From: Phoenix dactylifera
Taxonomy: Eukaryota; Streptophyta; Magnoliopsida; Arecales; Arecaceae
Direction of reading: 5' to 3'
Length of the DNA: 64,000 nt
Assembly (NCBI RefSeq): GCF_009389715.1
Contig: NC_052409.1
Location: forward strand, 1,962,001 to 2,026,000
Positions within the stretch are counted from its first letter, which is position 1. Every line of letters starts with the position of its first letter. Shown here piece after piece: positions 1 to 13,800 of this stretch. A program made the translations under genes and the position numbers. The notes beneath the pieces were generated by a model. That model was not told the DNA's origin and searched no databases. It saw only the letters and a list, made by a program, of their open reading frames with translations.

Positions 1-3000
1 CAAGAAATGGTGGACAGTGAGAATCTTCACAGCAAACCTGGCTATAGAAAAGCTGCTAGAATCAGGCTGGATGGTGTAAAAGCGTCATCAGCCTCTAGGA
101 ATGCTTATGAGAGTTCTGATTCAATAGAGATCAAACCCAACAAGAATCTTGACTTTGGGAAAGAGGAGACTTCTTCCATACATTTTGGGCAGACAGCTGA
201 ACCGGGTTCACAGCAGGATGTCACTTCAGGAGTAAATGTTGGAACAGGGGATTATCCACCTGAGAAAAAGGGTAAAATAGCATATGGCTATGGAGATGAA
301 TTACAGGTAAGATACCAAGATCACGGTTCACCTATGGATCAAATGTCCACAAGGAATTCTCTTGATTCTCATGCCAAAGAAGGACGAGGACGGGATGATA
401 CAAATTTTAATCGTACAGGACTGAGCCAAAGCAATGATTCACAGCATCCATTTGGGAATATTCAGGGATCAGGTTCTGTTAATAGGCCTCCACAACAGGG
501 ACCAAAAGGGGGCAGGCCTGCAAGAGGAGGAAGGGGAAGGCTAACTGGGAGGGATGCTCAACGGGATGCAATTCCATTGTCTATGATGGGCCCTTCATTT
601 GGTCATCTTGGCTTGCTGCCAGGACCAATGCAGTCAATTGGACCAAATATGCCGCACTTACCTGGCCCACCAATTCCCCCTGGTGTTTTCATTCCCCCAT
701 TTCCAGGACCGCTCATTTGGCCTGGAGCTCGAGGTGTTGATATGAATATGCTAGCTGTCCCTCCCAGCCTTTCTCCAATTCATCCACCTGGGCCTGGAGG
801 ACCTAGGTTTGCACCTAATATGGGAACTGGCCCTAATCATGGCATGTACTTCAATCAGCCAGGCCCAGGAAGAGGAGTACCCGCTAACATGTCAGGCCCT
901 GGTCTTAATGCGATGGGACTAGGTGGCCGTGGGATGCCACAAGATAAAGCACCTAGCAGTTGGGGTCCACAAAGAAATAGTGGGCCTTCTAAAGGTCCTT
1001 CAAGGGGAGAGCAAAATGATTACTCTCAAAATTTTGTTGACACTGGTATGAGACCGCAGAATTTCATCAGAGAGCTGGAGCTCACTAGTGTGGTGGAAGA
1101 CTATCCAAAGCTGAGGGAACTAATACAGAAGAAAGATGAAATTGTTGCCAAGTCTGCTTCCCCACCCATGTACTATAAGTGTGACCTGCGTGAACATGTA
1201 CTCTCTCCCGAGTTTTTTGGCACAAAGTTCGATGTTATTCTTGTGGATCCTCCATGGGAGGAATATGTTCATCGAGCTCCTGGTGTTACTGACCACATGG
1301 AGTACTGGACATTTGAAGAGATAATGAATTTGACGATCGAGGTGTGCTTTTTTATCTTTGTGCTCATCTCTTGTGTTTATTAAGTGATATGCTTGCTCTT
1401 TATTTGATATTTCCTGTATGCATGCTTTAAGTGTCTTAATTGGCACACCTAGTAATTCTGACTGTGCTGAATTTTACTCTTGTTCCTAAGCCTTCTCTGT
1501 TCATGTTGTCAGGCAATAGCTGACACTCCTTCATTTATCTTCCTATGGGTTGGTGATGGTGTGGGACTTGAACAGGGCCGTCAGTGTTTAAAGAAGGTAT
1601 GCCACTTTAGTTCGGTATTCTCCTACTTTGTATGCTAATTAGAAGATCCAGTTTTGATCTTGTTACCAATTTGAGTAATACTATGATTGCAACACTCTTC
1701 CCAAATTTTGGTCCAATTTTTGGAAGGGGGAGAGCAATGTGGTTGACGTGATGATAACAGGCAATAGCCTATTGGAAAGTGTGACGCACTTGAGCTTTAT
1801 GGGATATTGTGGCAAAGTCTTGTGCAGAGGGTTTTATTCTTCCAAGTTGCATTACAGGGAGGGGGAAACAACAGAGAGAATATGACAGTGTAGTTTCAGT
1901 CGTTCAATGATTGACCATTTTTCATGGGGGTTATAACCTGTTATCCTTTTTTATATATATAGTGGGGATTTCGGAGATGTGAGGATATTTGTTGGGTGAA
2001 AACCAACAAAACAAATGCAACTCCTGCCTTGAGGCATGATTCTCACACTCTGTGTCAGCACTCGAAGGTTAGTGAACATTTGGTATACAGGTTTATTCTT
2101 TGTCTATATATTTCAAATTCCAGCTTCTTCCTAGGCTAGCTGTCTTTGCATTGTCTACTAAATAAAATAATCATTTTTTTTTCTTTTTAAATTGAGTAGG
2201 AACACTGCTTGATGGGCATAAGAGGAACTGTTCGTCGTAGCACAGATGGGCATATCATTCATGCCAATATTGACACAGATGTGATAATAGCTGAAGAACC
2301 TGCTTATGGTTAGTATTTTCTGCTTTCGGAGAATATATATTCGAAATTTCAATTTTTGGATATTTGCTCATCTCTGGTGGTCATTCGATTCATTAAATTG
2401 ACGAATAAAAATACCATCATCATGAATATAAATTGCATACTTACAAGTTAGAAGTTGTTCTATAACTGTTTTTCTTATTTTCCATGGATTTATTCATTTG
2501 GTCAAAATTCATTTTAAGAGCAATGGTGCCTGTGCTGCGATGAATGGGTATTGATGTGCATGTGTGGTCATTCATTACCAGTTCAAATTGCTTGCATGGA
2601 TTGGGTTATTCTGGCCCTAGATTTTGCACATACCCGTGTAAAACTAGAACACGATAACCTGCTAAGAAAGCTTTTGTATATTTAGCAAGTTATTTGCCAA
2701 ACTGGATGAATTATGTCAGGAAATTCCATTCCTGGCAAAGGTTTTATTTCTACAATTTGCGTTGATTTGCCAACACTCGCCAAGCGGTTTGGAGTTTTTT
2801 GATTATTCTCGGCATGCATTTATTCGCCAACACTCGCCAAGCTGTTTGGATTTTTTTGATTATTCTAGGCATGCATTTATTTTGGACCATCTTTTCCTCA
2901 ATCCTCTATGTTGATCTTGATGATCTTCAGCTTCACCTGTATTCTTATTGAGGTCCTCAAGAGGGTTAATACGAGCACTTAAGACATGTCAGTAGGACAT

Positions 3001-4450
3001 CCAACCTTCTGTGTTTGGTGCCAAACGTGCTTTGGAAATTCTTAGTCTGCCTTGGAATTCATGAGGCTCTTGTCTAGTATTTCTCACCAAGATTTCATTC
3101 ATACCTTTTTGGCACGACATAAGGCAGGTTATATAAAGGCTGCTTTGGGGATCTCAGGAAAGTTGACAAGTGCAGTTTCTTTCATATTCCTCTTCACCCA
3201 GATAATTGTTTCGACCAAAAGAGTCAAAATGTTCATTTAGACTTATTTTTAGTTGACCAAGATTTCATCCAATCCTTTTTGGCACAAAATAAAGCAGTTT
3301 AAAGAAAGGCTGCTTTTGGGATCTCAGGAAAGCTGACAAGCGCAGTTTCTTTCATATTCCTCTTCACCCAGATAAATTTTTCGACCAAAATAGTCAAATT
3401 TGTTCATTTAGACTTATTTTTAGTTGACTAAATTTATTCAAGCTAACCATCCACCCTTGCCCCAAACATGTTCCTCTTATTCTGGATAAAACTATCCTGC
3501 TAATTTTAGCAATTGGTACTCTCCTTTACTCCATTTTGAATTCTGATATAGTTGTGTTGTCAAAAACATTTTCAGAGTAAATTCCATTATCAAAGCATGA
3601 TTCCATCTCCACAAATTCTTGAAGATACTTTTTCTTCAGTTATTCTCTAGGGCCATTGGTTCCCTATTCTGTAACCCCGCATATCCAACCTTGCTCCCCT
3701 TTCACGTAACTGTGAGAAATTATCTTTATTTTGTGTCTTGTTTATTTTTTGTAAATACCTCCTTGTTGCTACTTAAATATTTGGGCTCCCAGCAAAATTT
3801 CTAGAGTAAATAACCATTTCTTTTCTTGTTTTCTTGTCATTTATATTGCAGGTTCAACAAAAAAGCCTGATGATTTGTATAGGATCATTGAGCATTTTTC
3901 TCTGGGCAGGAGGAGGCTTGAACTGTTCGGTGATGACCATAATATTCGTTCAGGTTGGCTTACAGTAGGGAAGGGATTATCATCATCAAATTTTAATTCT
4001 GAGGTATGAAATCGCTTGCTTTCGGTGACGCTCTTTGTTTTTCATCTTTTAGATACCAAATTCTCTGAATTTGTGCTTGAATAGGCGAGGATTGTGTTTG
4101 TATGCAATTCTGATGACATGATTCCTATACTGCAGGCATATATCAGGAATTTTGCCGGTAAAGATGGAAATGTTTGGCAAGGAGGTGGAGGCCGGAATCC
4201 ACCACCTGAAGCTCCTCATCTTGTGCAGACAACCCCAGACATAGAAAGCTTGCGGCCCAAATCACCTCCCCCAAAGAACCAGTTGCTGCAACCCATACCT
4301 CTGATGCCCAGTAGCAATTCTAACAACAGAAGATGTATGGGAAATTCCCCACAGGCGGCCACATCTGTGCCCTTCTCTGGGTTTTATCAGGATGCTTTGG
4401 GTTTGGACCCAGCGAATGCTCTTCCTTGGAATCCTTCCCAATTGGGATGA
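1..4450 (+). CDS. MTB: N6-adenosine methyltransferase subunit MTB (METTL14-like), 5'-truncated
   Basis: This is the plant METTL14-type subunit of the nuclear mRNA m6A writer, which partners MTA. Exons are <1-1341, 1513-1596, 1963-2067, 2200-2308, 3852-4003 and 4136-4450, all GT-AG and in phase, giving 701 C-terminal residues; the N-terminus lies left of the window. The visible part opens with a disordered stretch, an RGG-like basic patch ([11 protein letters not shown], about residues 169-179) and a long Pro/Gly/Met-rich region. The MT-A70 fold follows, with [13 protein letters not shown] near residues 412-424, then [34 protein letters not shown] and GRRRLELFG. The tail contains [14 protein letters not shown] and IESLRPKSP, which I recall as typical of plant MTB. 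The DPPW tetrapeptide is kept, whereas animal METTL14 has EPPL. The 3' UTR probably ends near 4650-4700. The family call is firm; exon ends rest on splice consensus. Confidence 0.95.
2769..2882 (+). repeat. 57-bp tandem duplication in MTB intron 4
   Basis: Two adjacent copies start at 2769 and 2826, each opening gccaacactcgccaag and closing ggcatgcattta. They differ by a few substitutions. The duplication lies within the 1.5-kb intron between the exons ending at 2308 and starting at 3852. Confidence 0.9.
3086..3427 (+). repeat. About 170-bp tandem duplication in MTB intron 4
   Basis: Copy 1 (3086-3255) and copy 2 (3256-3427) both begin accaagatttcat and end acttatttttagttgac. They share a long common core around cagtttctttcatattcc. 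Scattered substitutions and small indels show that the duplication is not very recent. No coding potential is conserved between the copies. Confidence 0.9.
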
Positions 4451-5560
4451 TTGAAAGGGCCTGACAATGGAATTTTTTAAGGTTTTGGGTTCAATACTTG
4501 TGCACAAGCAAGCGGTGATTATCATGAGTTTGAGTCTCACCGAGCGATCAATCCCTTGTAGTTGTAATGCAAGACTATGCAATTTTTTCTCATTATTTTT
4601 TGATACATTACGAGGGAAAGGCCTTGTATCAGCTCCGTATTATTGAATGAAATTGATTCTTACAGGTTCAGCAGCAGTAGCAGGAATTACAAATGAGGGA
4701 GTCTCTGCCCAATAGCTTCTAGGAGGTGGTAAGCCATAATATATTATTATTATCAAATGAAATGTTTCAAACCATAGAAGATTTTATTTTTATACAATTT
4801 CGAAGAAGCCATCGTCTAATTGCGCAAGCGTCTTTCAGAGCCACAAATAGAGCTATGTAATAGTGAGGATTGAGTTTTCTTTGTATCTGTGAAGATTCCG
4901 AGTTGCAGCTGTACTGGATGAACAGTATTTTATTCGCTGAATTAAATCATGGAACGGGGAACAGGCAGTGGTGAGACATTATAGAATCATTAAGACATTA
5001 TAGAATCCCATTTTTCTACATTTTCGCTCAAACGACCCTTGCTACATTTTCGCTCAAATCTAATTACAGTCATTTGATCTTCGTTTATAAGATTTTAGTA
5101 CGGTAGAATGCGCGATGGCATATTTAGCCCACAGATCTGCTATCGCATTATTGGCATGCTCATGGATGCGGCCTAAACAAATGACTGTTTACCTGAAAAG
5201 TGATTACCATGCTCCATTGGATGCAACATATGTGATTCTGTTCCTCATAAATTACATATTAATCCACGGATGACAGATTATCAGATTTTCTCAGATGATT
5301 CTTAACAATGTAAAATAATCATACAACACTTGCTGCTCGTGAGGGAAATGATGCATTACATATCCCAGCTAGCTTTAAAACTCTGAACCATTATTGGTGC
5401 CATGCCCATCTCCACGTCTCGATATACAAAAAGATGATCGATGCAAGGAGTACAAAATTCACTCACCAGAAAGTTCTAAACTTTTAGCTCACATATTTAA
5501 TCTGGGAAAACTGCTGTCCTCTCGACCAATTGCTTGCTATGATGATGCCTGCCGAAATTA
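4451..5560. other. Convergent 3' spacer between MTB and HCF106
   Basis: The stretch holds the presumed MTB 3' UTR (to about 4700) and the presumed HCF106 3' UTR (down from 5560). A short imperfect direct repeat (gacattatagaatc) occurs at about 4976-5008. I see no further gene. Confidence 0.6.
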
Positions 5561-8500
5561 TTATCCATCATTCTCTGCCTTCTCATATGAAGGTACTTGA
5601 GCAGCAGTTTCTGAAGCAGCAGAAGCTGTAGTTTCTGACGGATTGGCAGCTGCAACTTCTGACGTTGATGATGCTGCTGTCATGTGACACGTTAATCTTC
5701 ATCACATGGATGAACAACAAAGAGACACAAAATTGAAGGCAAAATCACATGCTTCATTTCAGTGGCACCAAGTGATCATTATTATTATAACGCCAAACCT
5801 TGTGGTTGTTCTTCAGAAGTGGGCGCTTCTGTTTGGGTTCTTGTAGTAGATGCAGACTGCTGGTCTTCTGTGATTTTCAGAAGCTCTTCACTGGTGTATG
5901 GTCCGGCTGAAGGCTTGCCATCTGCATAGAACTAGTTTGCGTTATTCAAAGATACAAAACAAACAAGAAGAAAACCAATGTTTTGAAGTGATACACAGCA
6001 AAAGAACATATGATGCGACTTTTTCCAGAAAATTTGAGATATTGATGCCTTCCCAATCTTTTTCTTCTTCTTCTTTTTTTTTTTGCTTCAGAGGTAAAAA
6101 GATCATTAACTATCCATCCTACTATATTAGGCATCGAAAAATATCTTTGCGTTTACTTGTGTCAAATACAGCTCTTTGATTTTCATTCACATTTGGAGTG
6201 GGCTTGCTGTTGTAATTTGTAGAAGATGCAACTTCATCAAGTCCTATCTCCCGTTCAAGGGTGCTCTTGAATTCCTTTGACACTTCCTGCAGCATAAGAA
6301 TCACTAACCTGATAATATGCCCCTTGATTGCACATAAGATAATGCTGCTATGGAGTCTAATTTTCTGCAAAGCTGTTTCCATTTTTCGGACATTTTGATA
6401 GCTTATCATTTTTGCCAGTAGATCTATCCTATTTATTACGTAACTAAAAGCATGTGGAAAAATTAGACCAGTTTTAACCAACCTGAAGCTCTTTTAGTGT
6501 TGGCTGGAAAGCTCGCAAAGTCTTTCCCAAGTTGCGTGCCACCTGCATTTAATTAACCTGTTTGAGAGACTGAATATATAGGTTGGACCAAGGAAAAATA
6601 AATCTTGCATTTAACCGTAGTTGGGAAAGGACAATTGGGCAGTTACTTAATGTGCAGATTCACTTTTCTTTTTTCTCCCCTTTTTTTTGGTTATGCAATC
6701 CATCATGCCTAATTTTCTTTCCTTTTGCAGATAAAGTAAACAACCTAAATTACTGTATTTTCTTTTTTAGCTTTATAATGAACATAAGAATGTAATCTAC
6801 TCAAAACAAATGTGTTTTCTTATTTGTATTGATCGAGCAGGATAAAAACAAAAAGGACTACTCAAATAAGTGTTACTGGTGATATGCAAACAACATAGAT
6901 GCATTATGAGGTCTAGAATTTAAATTTGAAAATCTAAAGCTCCTGAATAAATGAAAGAAAGGAATTCAAAAAGGGTAAACATCTTAAAGTTCTGAAAAAT
7001 CAACTATGTAAGAAACAAAACACAAGCATGAAATAAGGCATATGCCCAAGCTCCATCATATCTATTAGAGGCTACCATTCGAACATGTTTCACCATTCAT
7101 GCACATCCAAGGTTATGAACTTGAAAACTCAATTATTGATATATTACCTCATGCTGTTTCAAGCCTCAGCAAGAAGAGCTACTGAAAAGCTCTGCACTTG
7201 AATCACAATCACAATATTCAGGTGGGAGATGTTCAAATCACATACCAAAAACCTCATAGTTACCTTTACCAAGGACAAAGTTGTACATAGATCATGATTT
7301 TAGTAATCAACATGCTACCATATGGCGGTGCCGTCGCAATATATCCTCAAGGAGAAGGCAATCTATAGAATCCAACAACAACTAACGAACCATGAATCCA
7401 AACATCAAATTGGCGCCAACAATTCTCACCTTCAATGATACTATCAAGGCATCATCACATGTTTCTCCTTTTCTCCTTTAGACAGATCTTCATGATTTAC
7501 TGAGGTACATCAAGGAGGTGTTTCTATTAATCAATGATCTTGAATTAGCTTCTACATCTTTATTAAGATTCTCTAATCCCCTAAGTGAATAAAATCCGTG
7601 ATTTTTCTCTACAATATCGAGACTTGGACCATGCTATAGCTTACATGGCAGCAAATTATTCAGCCAAACCGCTTTTGCTAACAAGTTACTGTACTCTATA
7701 CCACTCTGTTCTGACCAACATAGTACTATTCAACTAGCCAGAAATCAGCTTTACTTGTACATTAAGTGCACCAAGATCAATTTCCACTTCTTTCAGTGCC
7801 ACTAATAGACCAACAATCCTTTACATCCACAAATGAAATCATATGCATCATAACATAAAAACTAGAAAACATGTTTCTATTTTACACAGGAAGGAGCTTA
7901 CTTCGGCTAGTCCTTTAGGACCGAAGACCAGCAAAGCCACCACTCCAATAACCAGCGCTTCCGGGGCTCCAACACCAAACAAAGAAGCATAAACAACTTT
8001 ACCACGATATTTACCCTTCTTTTCTGCAGCACAGATATAGAAGAATCAAATACATCAGATAAATATTATGGTAAATTATCCAACAAGTATTATATAAAAA
8101 AAGGTAGATAATGAGGGCATGACACAAAGACTGAAATGTTCTGGTAAAAGTAGATAATAGTAACTCAGCAATGAGATGGAATAGTATGGAAGTGCAACAA
8201 GCCTGCCACGGGAAAAGGTCAAAGAATGAAATAGAACAAGTGAAGAAGAAAAAAGAAAGTGAAAAATCACACCCTATATCAACTGGACCACTGCAAGAAA
8301 AAAATTCAAGAAAAAATGTTTGTGAATAGGACTCTCATTGCACGGAATGATTTAATATGCAGAAAAACAGCAACTTTAAAAAGCAATGTTATAGATCACA
8401 GAGAATATTTGTAAATGATACAGTGAACAGTGGACCCCGAGATATTTAATTAGCCATAAAGGCTACATCCAATTGGCAAGAACCAATTTCAGAAAAATAA

Positions 8501-10828
8501 ATCTCAGAGAGGAATCACTGAAAGCACAAAACGGATGGTAATTAAGCATAATCCAGTAATGGCTAAAACATCTTTTCTACGAAAAACAAAGTAGTCTCTC
8601 CTGAACTATTAGAAAACCTAGCTCTTAAAACTGTTACGCAATCATTAAACTACTTACGATCCGGCAACTTCTACTTAAACTAGTGTTCACAAAGTACCAT
8701 AAAACTGGCCTTGTTAAGAATAAGTTGGGTGATTTGTGAAGAGTGATATAGGATATTCCACTGGCAGGGGCATCACTTCAAATATCAGGTTCAATGAGTT
8801 ATCAGGGGCTCCATCCTAGTTGACTTTTCATGATCTTTTGGGAGTAAACATAACATATTTGTGGCAACCAACATTTGCAGATCAAGTTACTAATAGAGGT
8901 GAAAGTGGTTGGAGCGGAAGCAGCCAAACTCTGTCCGATCCAACTCATAGTTGAAATTCGAACCCATGAATCAAGTATCACACTAAGGCTAAGAAAAAAG
9001 CAATAATCAGGAGGGAATGAAATGGTGAACATTAAGCACAGAATAGAAAGCAACCTGATTAGACATGAAAAAGTCAGATAAACCCAATAAAAATTAGTTA
9101 TGAGGTCCCGGTTGTTCCTATTAACTTAGATAAACTGGAACCTTGTCCAAAAAGGGACCCAGCACAAGCCTTCCCTGAAAAGGAACCTCCAACCCAACCT
9201 GCCAACAGCATGAGGTTGTATATGAATCTAATTGTTGTATCTAGTTTTTGGTTCAGATTTGTGCCAATTGCAACATAACAATTTCCCATCCACTTCGACC
9301 CCTAGCTACCAAAAGAACAAGTTCAGCACATCTGAAGCAACTTAGCGAACTATATGTTATAATATACGATGAACTGTCCCATTGTTACTTCATACCATAC
9401 CGTATGACTATATCCCATTTTTCTAAGGCCACTCTAACTTCATCCGGCATGATGACTCCTTATTCATGCCAATGTGTATAAGGAGTTAATCCCTGACTCT
9501 TGCATCCTTACTTACCCTTTTGACTACACTAGAAGGCAACAATCTGGTGATGTTACTTAAATTTGCATTCCCAAGTCTCTATCCTATTTGACAATCAACG
9601 CAACAATAGTAAAGCAGCCACAACAAGGTGGAATGAGCATTGGTGCAAAAGGAAGATCACCTTGCCCATACGCCACAATGAATAAGATTTTGCACTCCTT
9701 ATAATTTCACCCAAATGGCCGAGTTTTTGTTTCTGCAAAATCATATAGAGGCAACTCATTTTTTTTCTCTCCACAGAATCTGCTTCTAAGAATCTAAATT
9801 TTCCTGATAACAGTAATGGTGCTTACATGGGTTTGGTGAAGCTTTGAGCATCATGCTTATGTGGAATTGGAGTTCGTCTGACACTGGCGGAGCTACCTCC
9901 AAAGTTTCAACTCCGTATTCATTTTCCTTACTTTAGTACATTTATCTCCAACTTAAACAAAGTCTCTTACACTCATAAATCCATGTTTCCATGAAAATTC
10001 ACTAAGGAGGCTTTACTTCAGGGGAAAGAAAATTCCAGCATAGATCTTGAGGTGAGTACTGCTACACATCACCTGGTAACAATCCCCGTTCAGTTTACCC
10101 GGGATGTGGCAGTCGGGGATCGCCATGCCTACTGCTCATCCAATCACCAACTTCCACATCCCTCGGGGAACTAAGCGGCGATCAATAGCGGGTGATCTCC
10201 AGCTCTTCCCTTTCGAGGCTCAAGTCATAGTCCTGCTTGCATTTAACATGTCCTAAATAAGATTACTGAACCGTAGTCCGTGAGCATAAAAAATAAGGCA
10301 TCGAAACATGAATTTGAACTGACACTTTGTGAATTCGCAGCCTAATTTGTTAAAACTACGGCTTCTAAATTCTTAAATAATTTCGCTTTCTGCTCTTTCT
10401 TTCCAGTGCAACGGTAATTGTTCACGAAAGTAGAAAAACAAATAACGAAGAAAATAAAGCAGGTCGACATAATATTATAAAACCAGTTTTCCCCAAATAT
10501 AGGGATATCCTATTTAGGAGGGAAAAAATCAAATCTATAGCCATTTTTTCCATGTAATCGAAGGTTTCGCGCAAAAATGAAAATAAAACCAAGGGAAAAT
10601 AAGACGGGGGCTACCTCTCTGGCCATAACCTCGCGGGAATGAGACGCCGATGTGCTTGAGACCGATCCACGGCGGAAGAGGGGGGAATCCCAGCCGGAGA
10701 ATCGAGCCGTGGGCGTGGCGAGAGGTTAGGGTTCGCAAAGAGAGCACGGGAGGAGATGAGGAGAGGAGGATAGGCGTCGTCCGATGGGGGCAGCAGCGGA
10801 GCGCTCGGATTGCGGTGGCCGCGCCCAT
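5561..10828 (-). CDS. HCF106: Sec-independent translocase subunit HCF106/TatB, chloroplastic
   Basis: This is the thylakoid Tat (delta-pH) receptor subunit, which works with TatC and Tha4 to move folded twin-arginine proteins into the lumen. Exons on the minus strand are 10828-10615, 8023-7902, 6542-6483, 6286-6157, 5921-5799 and 5676-5561, giving 254 aa. Residues 1 to about 80 are Arg/Ser/Leu-rich and fit a transit peptide ending near a KKGKYRGK basic patch. A short N-terminal membrane helix follows (FGVGAPEALVIGVVALLVFG) with the family's acidic Glu and the FGPKGLAE hinge. Next comes the amphipathic helix VARNLGKTLRAFQP through FKSTLEREIGLDE, then an acidic Ser/Thr/Ala-rich stromal tail. 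All phases close. Two features allow isoforms: alternative exon-1 donors at 10615 or 10630, and a CAGCAG acceptor for the last exon. The start ATG has G at -3 and +4. The HCF106 tail distinguishes it from Tha4/TatA. Confidence 0.95.
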
Positions 10829-13800
10829 CGCGAGGGTATGAGATGGAGCGAGAGATGGCAGGTGCCTTTACATGGCCTGACCCAATATAAAATGGGCCGT
10901 GGGCTTAAAATCGGCCGTGGGCTTCAAAAAAGGGATTCGTGTCGAACACGGATAGACTGGCCTTTTTTTTTTGTTGTTGTCTTTTTTGGTAGTTATAGAC
11001 TGGCCTTGTTTGTTAAACTGATTGAGTTCGGATTTAGAATCTTGGTCCATTGGATGTTGTTTTTTTTTTTTTTTTTTTTTTTTGTACCCATATCGATCAC
11101 CATTTAACTTGTGATAAATCAGTTACTGAACCTTTCGCTCACTCTCAAATTAGACATCACATTACCTTTGTGAAATTCGCAAATGATGTCATAGTTAGTT
11201 TGTTCCCACTTATATAATAAATATTACAAGTTTAGATGAATGCATTTTGCCAAATACACGTATCCTGACTTGGCTCCAACACTACCTATTGCCACCTCTA
11301 GCAATGGTTTTAGCATGGTATTGACGGGGAGAATATTGGTTATCTTGATCTTGGGTTGTTCCGAAGTTTCTAACTTTGGTTTGGTCCGAGGTGAACGGCT
11401 TTGGTACTGACTAAGGTACTATTCAAGTCGGGGCAAGTGTGAAGTAGCGCTGAGGATAACTAAAAAAGACGCAGTTATGATTTCGGCAATGATTATACTA
11501 GTTTAACTATAAATGCACGACCAGTGCAATTATGGCCACATCTGCATTATGAGGAATCATTAACATGCAGTTAGCGTATGATCAGCCGTTATCGTATGGT
11601 TATTGCATCCTCTGATAGTTAAGGTAATGGACACTGACCCCATCATATATACAGGGAGAATCAAGAGAGTTTTAGGTAAGCTCTCGAGAACCACTATTCT
11701 ACTATTGTTCTTTTTCTCTCATTCTCCATTGTTGCTCTAGAATTTCACCAACTTAAATGTCGGAGAGTCCCCTGCCAAAAACTTCTTGGCAAGTGGACTT
11801 TGTTTCAGGTCAGACTTGCATTCGAGAGAGGCACTAACAACCCTTCAACCTTTCAAAACCTTTCCTCGATTCTTGGCCGACCGGCTCTTCATGTCGGTAC
11901 TAACCGACCTCAATCAACCTCGGCCTCAACTCAGTTTCTAGTGGCAACAGTCATTTCAGTCTCTCTCATTACAAGAGAATAAATGGTAACAAAATTCATT
12001 TCAAAAGAAAATATATAGTATAATAAGGTCCAAAGTTGATTTCATTGTACAGTACACTCACCATGCCAACAAGCATGCCAAGTTGATCAGTTAAGTATGC
12101 TATCATAAACCTAACCTAATCTGACATGTTTGGTGCCAAACAAGTCGCATGGATTGGGTTGGATTATACGTTTCATAAAATATAATAGATTCTGAGCTTA
12201 ATTCTTGACCAATAAAAGGTCAGCCTTCGGGCTAACAATTTTCTCACAACACCCACACTTCACCTTGATGCAAATCCGGCTCACTTCTAGACTTACTTGC
12301 AGGGAACCCCATTGGCCTACAGAAATATCGGAAGTAGAGCAGTGTCTAAATATCTAAGGACTCGTTTGGTCCTTGGAAAAAGAAGAGGGAAAAATATGGT
12401 CAATAAAAAAGTAATGAGATGCCAAGAAGGGGGAAAAGTTTTTCGTGCGCGCGTATCATCCATCGCGCTCCATCGCGTTCCCTTCAGTCGCCGCAAGCCG
12501 TGGCTCCCAAGGAACCGTACGAGTGCGCCTCTGATGGCTAAATGCTATCCTTGCAGTGCAAAACGACGGCCCCTCGCAATCCGTGGCTGATCGCACTTTT
12601 CCGCACGAGGACAACCTCCAGCCCCCCAAAAGCTGGCGCTGAAATCGAAGGGGTCTAGCTTGTAAAGACTCCATGGATGGGTCCATTCCACCTGTCCATT
12701 GGAATGCATCGGTAGGTGAAACCATCCGCCGAGGAGTGATGTCGAGCCTATCTTGTCATCCACATGGCCGGCTGCACTGCCCATTAATTCTTACTGTACT
12801 TTTTATCACACGTCTGTCCCGGCACACGTGCATGCTGGGTGGGACGAACGTGTGACAATGTGTTTAAAACTTTTTAGTTTCTCTGGATCAAAAATAATAA
12901 CAGCAACACCTGAAGGCTTTGCTTGCCAAGCTGACATGAATTTACAAAGCCTAAGTTGATTTAAAAATTCAATCCATTAATATATTATCGTCACTTTTCC
13001 TCTGAACTGGTGTTTAGGCCGGGATTATTTTTTTGGCATAACTTAGCCATCTGATTGCAGCCTTAAGCAGTGCCGATGTCGTTGAGAAGCACATGACACG
13101 AGGCACTGTCTCTCTCTCAGTTTTTTTTATGAATAAATTAAAACAAATGAGTTTAAGTGTATTCGTGAGAATCAGTAAATAAAATATACAATAATGGAGC
13201 AGAAAGATGGGAATCATTACTTCTAGTTATATATGTTGTATTGTGCTTGAGCTTGCAATCAGAATGAGAGTTTCTATACTTGTCATTATGAATTGATGAC
13301 TTTATGAATTGATGCAGAGCTTTGGTATTATCCATATACTTGAGTTATTTTAGTATCTATGTATTTGAGTTTACATCTTACCAGTTGTCTATCTTCATCA
13401 TCTCATCTCTAACAATTAATCACCAACATCATGAATTGATGCAATTGACTCTTCAACAAGAAGTGGGCTCCCAAGCTGGACCATTGGAGTCGATGTGCAT
13501 TGTGCCATATACTAGTCGGCGAATGTCGACCACCTAATTGTGGCTTTGTGTCCGGGGCCCACCATGCAATGCCCATCAAAGCACGACAACAGAACCAGCT
13601 CTTATCCGTGGGCCCCACTCTCACTTGAGTTTCGTCCAGCCCTGGGAGCTCCCCTTCGGTTCCTCTCAAAGCCAGCGTTAGCTCCGTCCCGAAGTCAAAG
13701 TGCCACGCCCTGGATAATGCTCAATCCCACCACTTAATCACGCGCAATCCCACATGAACCACATAACCAACCTCCGCCTCCACACCCTCTCTCTATAGTG

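Noticed and set aside
12297-12959. Cluster of 60-97 codon frames on both strands
   Set aside because: They are GC-richer spacer with overlapping frames, no conserved motif and no splice-linked continuation; possibly transposon debris.
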